Positions 42,949-48,598 of a DNA stretch of 48,598 nt are shown piece after piece. The translations under genes and the position numbers were made by a program. Source of the stretch: an uncultured Eubacteriales bacterium. GTDB taxonomy: Bacteria > Bacillota > Clostridia > Oscillospirales > CAG-272. Location of the stretch: positions 1 to 48,598 of the forward strand of contig CAJLCI010000018.1 in NCBI GenBank assembly GCA_905205065.1. Direction: 5' to 3'. Positions within the stretch are counted from its first letter, which is position 1. Each line of letters begins with the position of its first letter. Under the pieces are notes generated by a model. That model was not told the origin of the DNA. It did not search any database and was given only the letters and a program-made list of their open reading frames with translations.

Positions 42949-43875
42949 TTATCTGAAGGTATCAATTAAATCAGATATTTTCTGACGTATTGCTTCAAAA
43001 ATTCCGGTCATATGAAAATTCTCCTCCTCCTCGTCAGAATCATCAATTAACGTAATCTGATCATTTGAAGGGATTGTGACATATTTTTTACTCAGCTGAT
43101 CAGCCTTAACCATTCCAAGCTCGATTGCTCGAGCTTCAATTACGCGGAGATCGTTCTTTTTTTCAACCTTAAGCGAAGCATCTGTTATATCCGCTTCTAA
43201 AGCGGATAGCTCTGAACGAAGTTCGGCAATTTCCGATGTTTTTTCATTGATCTGTACATTGTTGTAAATTATCGTCATAAAAAGAAGCGTTCCGACTATA
43301 GCCAAAAACAAAATTTTGTACGGAAAGCGCCTTACAATCCGCGAGTCAACCGTATGCATCCGAGGCATTCGGCTTGCCTTAAGCCGGCGTTTTATAATCT
43401 CCGCACCTGAAACCTGGTCTTCTTTTTGAGAAGCAAGAGATTTTCCGCCCGAACGCAAAATCGTCTTTTGACTTGAAAGATGACTTAGCTTTTTATCCTG
43501 ATCCTCTCCGATCTTTTTGCCGATCTTTTCATCCGGGTTAAGCTTTATTCTACTCTCCGCTTTCCGACCGTTTTTTTCATAATCATCCGCTGATTTTTTG
43601 TATCTCTTTTCACGGCCGACAAAATGATTATCAAATCCGTGTCCGGAATCCTCCGAGGAAGATTTTCCGCCGTACGCAGCGCCTTTTCTCCTTGAACCGT
43701 AAGAAACATTTCCGCTTTTTTTGATTTCGGCGAGCATCTCAGGGGTAACACGCTCAAATTTAAATGTCGCTGTATACTGATGTTTCGGCTCAGACGGCTT
43801 CTGATTGCTGCCTGAACTGATTTTTCGTGACGGACCTTTGATGCGGTTATCCGCATTCCGTAAATTCTGCGGCAT
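42949..43875 (-). CDS. FtsL-like septum protein with long charged tail
   Basis: A 308-residue bitopic membrane protein: basic cytosolic tail (1-185), one helix (about 186-205, YKILFLAIVGTLLFMTIIYN), a coiled coil outside the membrane (about 208-245, KTSEIAELRSELSALEADIT) and an FtsL-like segment ARAIELGMVKADQ. FtsL bridges FtsB/DivIC and the septal PBP. Standard FtsL is about 100-120 residues; the tail here is about 185 residues of K, S, G and D/E-rich sequence. The position between rsmH and the PBP is the usual ftsL locus. RBS AAAGGA. Confidence 0.8.
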   Translation of the reverse strand: MPQNLRNADNRIKGPSRKISSGSNQKPSEPKHQYTATFKFERVTPEMLAEIKKSGNVSYGSRRKGAAYGGKSSSEDSGHGFDNHFVGREKRYKKSADDYEKNGRKAESRIKLNPDEKIGKKIGEDQDKKLSHLSSQKTILRSGGKSLASQKEDQVSGAEIIKRRLKASRMPRMHTVDSRIVRRFPYKILFLAIVGTLLFMTIIYNNVQINEKTSEIAELRSELSALEADITDASLKVEKKNDLRVIEARAIELGMVKADQLSKKYVTIPSNDQITLIDDSDEEEENFHMTGIFEAIRQKISDLIDTFR

Positions 43876-44027
43876 TTTATAATTCCTTTCGCATTAGACA
43901 TTAATTCTGAATCTGTTAAAATATAAACAAAATACTTCAGCGCTCTCTGCCTTTGTAGCCGCTGCCGCTTATAGGAATTTTATTGATTTATTGTAATTAT
44001 GTCAATTTAATCTACCTACAGAGGTTT

Positions 44028-44218
44028 ATCGGCTGGTAGTTTATTGACGGCAGCTTATCGGCAATTGCTTGTTGACAGGTGTTTATCGGCAGTATTTTAT
44101 TGATATCAGTTCATTGATAGTGGTTTATTGGCAGTAGTTTATCGAGAGCGGTATATAAGAGTGGCTTATGAGAGTAGTTTATGAGAGTAGTTTATCGTAA
44201 ATAGCTTTTCGGCAATAA
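44028..44218. repeat. Degenerate tandem array of about 14-bp units
   Basis: About fourteen units with consensus GTTTATYGGCAGTA lie in the 420-bp gap between rsmH and the ftsL-like gene. The best-conserved neighbours near 44170-44200 repeat GAGAGTAGTTTAT exactly. Unit length varies by one or two bases and no frame stays open, so it is non-coding. The rest of the gap (43876-44027, 44219-44295) is AT-rich with no feature recognised. Confidence 0.8.
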
Positions 44219-44295
44219 ATTAATGATAATTTCAGATTGGTAAAAAAACTTACTTCGAATGTTAAATAATATATTTAATACGCTCACGACGCGTT

Positions 44296-45237
44296 TTATA
44301 GCTTAATCACAGTCCGAAGCTTTGCGCTGTGCGATCTCGAATTTTCACTGAGCTCTTTCTCTGAAGGAACGACCGGCTTTTTCGTCAGAAGCATTACCCT
44401 TTTTTTATGGCCGCAGACACATACCGGAAAATCCGGCGGGCATGTGCATCCGCATGCATATTCGGCAAAACATTTTTTTACAATGCGGTCTTCGAGAGAA
44501 TGGAAGGTGATCACAGAAAGTCTTCCGCCAGCCGATAAAACATCAACCGCCGTATCTATAACCGGCTCAATAACATCAAGTTCTCCGTTGACCGCGATTC
44601 TGATCGCCTGAAATGTGCGCTTCGCCGGGTTTCCTCCTGTAGCGGCAAATTTAGACGGAACAACGTCGCGGCATAGCTTCACAAGCTCCAATGTCGTTTT
44701 AATCGGCGACTCCTTCCGTCTTTTTACAATCTCAGAAGCTATTTTTTTTGAAAAACGTTCTTCTCCGTATTCAAAAAGAATACGTGCAAGTTCAGACTCG
44801 CTCCAGCCATTTACAATATCATACGCGCTCAATGCCGATGTTTTATCCATGCGCATGTCAAGAGGAGCGTCATGCATATATGAAAACCCTCGTTCAGGTG
44901 TATCGAGCTGATAGGACGATACGCCAAGATCGATAAGAATACCGTCTGAATATTTTACTCCAAGCTCTGTAAGAATACAGCCAAGCTCACTGAAATTACG
45001 ATGAACCAATGTGACAACGTCATTATATTCGGAAAGTTTCTGTGAAGCCGCCTTGAGTGCACTCTCGTCCTGATCGATTCCAATTAATCGCCCTCCGGCT
45101 TCACGGCTTAGCTTTTCAGCTATAAGCCTGCTGTGCCCGCCGCCCCCGACAGTGCAGTCTATGTAGATTCCTCCCGGCTTTATATCAAGAGACGAAATAA
45201 CCTCACCGGGCATCACCGGAACATGATTAAATACCAT
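44296..45237 (-). CDS. rsmH: 16S rRNA (cytosine-1402-N4)-methyltransferase RsmH
   Basis: SAM-dependent methyltransferase that modifies C1402 in 16S rRNA (formerly MraW). A 313-residue protein with HVPVMPGEVI at the start, VGGGGHSRLIAEKL (SAM site), DGILIDLGVSSYQLD, RGFSYMHDAPLDMRMD, KRTFQAIRIAVN and the C-terminal ENSRSHSAKLR. The first gene of the division cluster; mraZ, usual upstream neighbour, is absent. Confidence 0.95.
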   Translation of the reverse strand: MVFNHVPVMPGEVISSLDIKPGGIYIDCTVGGGGHSRLIAEKLSREAGGRLIGIDQDESALKAASQKLSEYNDVVTLVHRNFSELGCILTELGVKYSDGILIDLGVSSYQLDTPERGFSYMHDAPLDMRMDKTSALSAYDIVNGWSESELARILFEYGEERFSKKIASEIVKRRKESPIKTTLELVKLCRDVVPSKFAATGGNPAKRTFQAIRIAVNGELDVIEPVIDTAVDVLSAGGRLSVITFHSLEDRIVKKCFAEYACGCTCPPDFPVCVCGHKKRVMLLTKKPVVPSEKELSENSRSHSAKLRTVIKL

Positions 45238-45378
45238 AAATAAATTCCGTTCTTCCGTAAATTTGTCCTGTTTTCATTATCTGTACCTGATAAAATAACT
45301 CGGCGCATATAATATATTATAAACCATACGGAATATTTTTTCAATAGTCATATCCTGATTTAGAATATTATTCACACA

Positions 45379-45867
45379 TTATTTTCTACACTGTTCAAAG
45401 CGCTTTTCAATATAATCAGAAATCCCGGCAGGAACATATTTCTCCGTACTGTGTCCGTATTTTATCATCTCACGCACAAATTTTGAGCTTACAAACGAAA
45501 GGTCCGCTCTTGACGGTAAAATCACAGTATCAATTTTATTATTCAGTTCATTATAAATCCGGGCGAGAGCAATCTCATCCGCACAGTCGAAAGAATCTCT
45601 CACGCCCCTTACAATTGCGCAAATTCCGTGCTCGGCCGCATAATCAACGACAAGCTTTTCCGATGTATCAACAATCACGGAACTTATTTCGCGGCATGCA
45701 GTTTTCAGCATTTCGGTTCTTTCCTCTATGCTGAATAAATAAGTTTTTTCACTGTTATTAAAAATCACAGCATACACATTATCAAACAGTGCCGCGGCAC
45801 GTTTAATAAGATCAATATGTCCGTTTGTAACCGGGTCAAAGCTTCCGGCTAACATACAACTTTTCAT
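45379..45867 (-). CDS. coaD: Phosphopantetheine adenylyltransferase CoaD
   Basis: Penultimate step of coenzyme A synthesis. A 162-residue nucleotidyltransferase with AGSFDPVTNGHIDLI (the T/HxGH motif), SIEERTEML, IVRGVRDSFDCADEI and the C-terminal VSSKFVREMIKYG (ISSTxVRE type). Full length. It shares no operon overlap with rsmH. Confidence 0.95.
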   Translation of the reverse strand: MKSCMLAGSFDPVTNGHIDLIKRAAALFDNVYAVIFNNSEKTYLFSIEERTEMLKTACREISSVIVDTSEKLVVDYAAEHGICAIVRGVRDSFDCADEIALARIYNELNNKIDTVILPSRADLSFVSSKFVREMIKYGHSTEKYVPAGISDYIEKRFEQCRK

Positions 45868-46059
45868 TTATATTCAAACCCTTTCATATAAAAAGCGTAC
45901 TTAAAATCAAAAGATAAAAGATAATAATATTTCAAAGTTTTTTATGTTTTTTGCTGACAGTAACAGTTGCTGCACTTCAAAATAGCATTACTTATAAATG
46001 AATTCGTACTCCCTGAAGATTATAGGCAATCAGCAGCATGAAATTTTCAACTGTATAAA

Positions 46060-46629
46060 TCAAGCCATCACTATATCGCTCTTTCCGTTTTCGACGACAT
46101 AAAGAGAAATATATGTCTTTCCGTATCTGTTATGTCTGCGAAGAACAAGCCCATTGTGTTCGACAGGTTGCTTATCGCAGGTTTCACAAATAACAATCGC
46201 ATTGTCTGCAAGCAAAGAATCCTCGTAAAGCTTATCTGCCGCCTTATGAGCAAGCTCCGATGCGTAAGGAGGATCTATAAAAACAATATCAAACCTTTCA
46301 CGTCCCGCCGCTCCGTTAAGATATGAAAGCCAGTCTGTAGAAAGAACTCTGCACCTGTCAAATAGCTTTGCCTTCTGGGCGTTGCGCTTTATAAGCTCTG
46401 CCGCCTCTCGGCTTGAATCGACAAAGGTTGCAATATCTGCGCCTCGGCTCAACGCTTCGAGACCAAGCTGCCCCGATCCTCCGAATAAATCGAGAATACG
46501 TTTTCCCTCAACATCAAACTGTATCATTGAAAAAATTGCTTCTTTTACTTTTTCGGATGTGGGACGCGTCATCTCACCCTCAAGAGTTTCCAACCGCGTA
46601 CCCTTTGCACTTCCTGTTATAATTCTCAT
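46060..46629 (-). CDS. rsmD: 16S rRNA (guanine-966-N2)-methyltransferase RsmD
   Basis: Methylates G966 of 16S rRNA. A 189-residue protein with MRIITGSAKGTRLETLEGEM, RPTSEKVKEAIFSMI, LDLFGGSGQLGLEALSRGA (SAM loop) and the catalytic FIDPPYAS. The rsmD-coaD pair is common in Firmicutes. The 190 bp up to coaD hold no clear feature. Confidence 0.93.
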   Translation of the reverse strand: MRIITGSAKGTRLETLEGEMTRPTSEKVKEAIFSMIQFDVEGKRILDLFGGSGQLGLEALSRGADIATFVDSSREAAELIKRNAQKAKLFDRCRVLSTDWLSYLNGAAGRERFDIVFIDPPYASELAHKAADKLYEDSLLADNAIVICETCDKQPVEHNGLVLRRHNRYGKTYISLYVVENGKSDIVMA

Positions 46630-46656
46630 TTTAAATTTACCCTTTCAATTCAATAA

Positions 46657-46697
46657 GGGGCAAAGCCCCGTCATAAGGCGTTCCGGTAAAGAATCAA
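46657..46697. repeat. Dispersed 30-bp repeat, copy 2, with a GGGGC hairpin
   Basis: CCGTCATAAGGCGTTCCGGT (46668-46687), three unmatched bases, GAATCAA (46691-46697), as at 28860-28889. Its left edge overlaps a small hairpin GGGGC-AAA-GCCCC (46657-46669) that the other copy lacks. Confidence 0.8.
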
Positions 46698-46728
46698 GCA
46701 TGCAGCGAAAAAATATAGTTTTACTATC

Positions 46729-46792
46729 TTGTCGTGTTATCGTGTTTCCGTGTTGCCATTTTATCGTCATGTCGTTCTATCGTATACCGTGT
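46729..46792. repeat. Degenerate tandem array, eight units of 8 bp
   Basis: Units of the type TTATCGTG (for example TTGTCGTG, TTATCGTG, TTTCCGTG, TTATCGTC, CTATCGTA) run without gaps for 64 bp between uvrC and rsmD, 31 bp after the dispersed repeat. Confidence 0.6.
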
Positions 46793-46818
46793 TTAGCTCA
46801 GCAAAAAATTTCCGCACA

Positions 46819-48598
46819 TTACTTTTCAGAAACTTTTCCGTTAAAATACGCAAATATATCGGCTGCGTTTCTGGCGGTAATTCCCGGAACCGAAGCCAAA
46901 GTATCCTTACCGGCGGAACGTATTTTCGCAATGGTACCGAAATACGCAAGAAGCGCACGTGCCTTCGATGGTCCTATTCCCTCAATATTCTCAAGAGACG
47001 AACGCTTGACACTCTTTCGTTTGGCACGGCTCATTCTCCCGATAGTATACCGGTGAACCTCCTCCTGTATTCGGTAAATAAGATTAAAAACCGCCTGCTC
47101 TCTTGCGATACTTATATCGCATAAATCCGAAGTCAGCGCACGGGTTTTATGAAAGCTGTCCTTAACCATTCCGAACACGGGAATGTTATATCCGAGCTCT
47201 CCGAGAAGAGATCTTATTACGCTGACATGCGTCTGCCCTCCGTCAAGCAGAATCAGATCCGGAAAACCGTCCTCAGAATGCTTCAGCCTTCTCTCAACAG
47301 CCTCCCGCATAGAAGTATAATCATCTTGCTTCCCCCCGGTTTGCTTTATCGAATAGCTTCTGTACATATTTTTTTTAAACCTGCCCTTTTCGACAGTAAT
47401 CATGCCGGCTGTTATATTGTCGTTTCCCATATTCGATATATCATAAGCCTCAATACGTTCCGGAACAACCTCAAGCTTAAGAAGCTCGGCAAGTCTTATA
47501 AGAGTTTTTTCCTCCCTCTCGCTTTCAATTTCTGCCCGGCTTACAATTTCTCTGCAATTTTCACATACAAGCTCACAGAGCTTTTTTGCATCGCCGCGTT
47601 CCGGAATTCTTACGGCAATCTTTCTTCCGGACCGCTCAGACAGATATGCTTCAAGCAATTCTTTTTCGGACACTTCGGTGTCAAAACCGAGCAAAACCTC
47701 TTTTGGTATATACTCTCTCCCCGAATATATCTCGCATATCGCAGATATAATATTATCACTTTCGGCAATACAATCTGCCCCGAAAAGAATATGGCTTCTG
47801 TCTATTATATAACCGTCTCTTATATAAAATACTCCGACGGCGGTATACATCTCGTCCTTCCATATTCCGAAAACATCGTACTCAGTATCGGGAGAACTCA
47901 CGACTTTCTGCTTCTGCCAAAGATTTGCAAGCACACGAATTCTGTCGCGGTAAACCGCCGCGGCTTCATACATCATTTTTTCCGAGGCCTCGTTCATTTT
48001 TTTTGTAAGAGAGCGTTTTACTTCAGAAAATGAGCCCTTCAGGAAAACAAGAGCCTCACGGATTAATTCATTATATTCAGTCTCGGATATATTGCCGCTG
48101 CACGGAGCACAGCACCGTTTCATCTGACTGTAAAGACACGGTCTCTCTTTTCCTATGTCACGCGGAAATTCTCTTTTGCACGAAGGTATTCCGAATGTGC
48201 TTTGAACAGTTCTCAAGATAGTATACGCAGCGTCCATTCCGGAATACGGTCCGAAATACTTTGCTTTATCCGCACTTCGAGTACGTGTTACTGTAATCGA
48301 TGGATACCTTTCCGCAACATTTACTTTTATATAGGGGTAACTTTTGCTGTCCTTAAGACGAATATTATACTTTGGTGAATGTACCTTGATAAGTTTGTTT
48401 TCAAGAGCCAGAGCTTCAATTTCCGTATCGGTAATAATATATTCAAAATCATAAACCGCACGTACCATATGTTCTGTTTTTATATTATTTTTAGCCGCCG
48501 GAGAAAAATACTGACTCAGTCTGTTATGAAGCGTTTTTGATTTTCCTACGTAGATGATTTTTCCGGATTTATCGTGCATTATATACACACCCGGAACA
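46819..48598 (-). CDS. uvrC: Excinuclease ABC subunit C UvrC (5' end outside window)
   Basis: Makes both incisions in nucleotide excision repair. The visible part has the GIY-YIG nuclease (PGVYIMHDKSG, KIIYVGKSKTL), the cysteine cluster KRCCAPCSG, a UVR-type segment, the RNase H-like second nuclease (IEAYDISNMGND; LILLDGGQTHVS) and C-terminal HhH motifs (IEGIGPSKARALLAYFG). The frame stays open to the window edge with VPG before VYIM, so the first codons, about ten to fifteen, lie outside; an internal GTG at 48588 is not the start. Confidence 0.95.
   Translation of the reverse strand, partial: VPGVYIMHDKSGKIIYVGKSKTLHNRLSQYFSPAAKNNIKTEHMVRAVYDFEYIITDTEIEALALENKLIKVHSPKYNIRLKDSKSYPYIKVNVAERYPSITVTRTRSADKAKYFGPYSGMDAAYTILRTVQSTFGIPSCKREFPRDIGKERPCLYSQMKRCCAPCSGNISETEYNELIREALVFLKGSFSEVKRSLTKKMNEASEKMMYEAAAVYRDRIRVLANLWQKQKVVSSPDTEYDVFGIWKDEMYTAVGVFYIRDGYIIDRSHILFGADCIAESDNIISAICEIYSGREYIPKEVLLGFDTEVSEKELLEAYLSERSGRKIAVRIPERGDAKKLCELVCENCREIVSRAEIESEREEKTLIRLAELLKLEVVPERIEAYDISNMGNDNITAGMITVEKGRFKKNMYRSYSIKQTGGKQDDYTSMREAVERRLKHSEDGFPDLILLDGGQTHVSVIRSLLGELGYNIPVFGMVKDSFHKTRALTSDLCDISIAREQAVFNLIYRIQEEVHRYTIGRMSRAKRKSVKRSSLENIEGIGPSKARALLAYFGTIAKIRSAGKDTLASVPGITARNAADIFAYFNGKVSEK

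Noticed and set aside
48586..48588. GTG at 48588 as the uvrC start
   Set aside because: The frame continues to the window edge with the conserved PG before VYIM, so the true start lies outside.

Overview
The window looks like chromosomal DNA of a gut-type Clostridia member (Oscillospiraceae/Ruminococcaceae-like, low-GC Firmicutes) carrying an integrated conjugative or mobilizable element. Reasons: the cell-wall/division cluster has Firmicutes order, the PBP carries PASTA domains, MurE looks meso-DAP type, RBSs are strong GGAGG, and the left third carries Clostridia-type transfer genes (MobP3-like relaxase, VirD4-like coupling protein). No rRNA, tRNA or CRISPR array was seen.

Region 1, about 1-23128, is the right part of a mobile element whose left end lies outside the window. 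It holds a transfer module (MobP3-like relaxase fused to Sel1 repeats, DUF3991/TOPRIM primase-like protein, VirD4-like ATPase, small HTH protein), two regulators (OmpR-type winged helix, DtxR type), and a visibly AT-richer cargo cassette (ECF-type importer plus a heterodimeric ABC transporter under a divergent AraC regulator, most likely heme or siderophore uptake). These are followed by a sigma-like factor with a terminator-rich leader, small genes including a MazF/PemK toxin, and a Tn554-like integration module of three tyrosine recombinases plus a TnpC-like protein. The element ends inside a flavodoxin gene, of which only the last 77 codons remain (23129-23362).

Region 2, 23378-31508, all on the minus strand, is the most interesting part. 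A TcdR/UviA-like group-5 sigma factor and a TcdE-type holin sit together. Both are preceded by the same promoter, TTTACA-N17-CTCTTT, which I found nowhere else in this locus. Next to them lie a nucleotidyltransferase-fold protein, a thymidylate-kinase-like protein, an acyl carrier protein, a BtrH-like papain-fold protein, an AMP-forming ligase, a DNRLRE-like protein without a signal peptide, and a small membrane-anchored protein. This resembles a toxin/bacteriocin-type regulation and release module attached to a small carrier-protein-based biosynthetic pathway. The functional linkage is inference.

Region 3, 31831-48598, minus strand, is housekeeping: MATE transporter, murG, ftsW, mraY, murF, murE, PASTA-PBP, ftsL-like, rsmH, coaD, rsmD and uvrC (cut by the window edge). 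murD and mraZ are absent from their usual places. FtsW and the FtsL-like protein both carry long charged N-terminal tails.

Three intergenic regions hold degenerate short tandem arrays with different units (13 x 15 bp, about 14 x 14 bp, 8 x 8 bp). Two of the arrays are preceded by the same dispersed 30-bp sequence.
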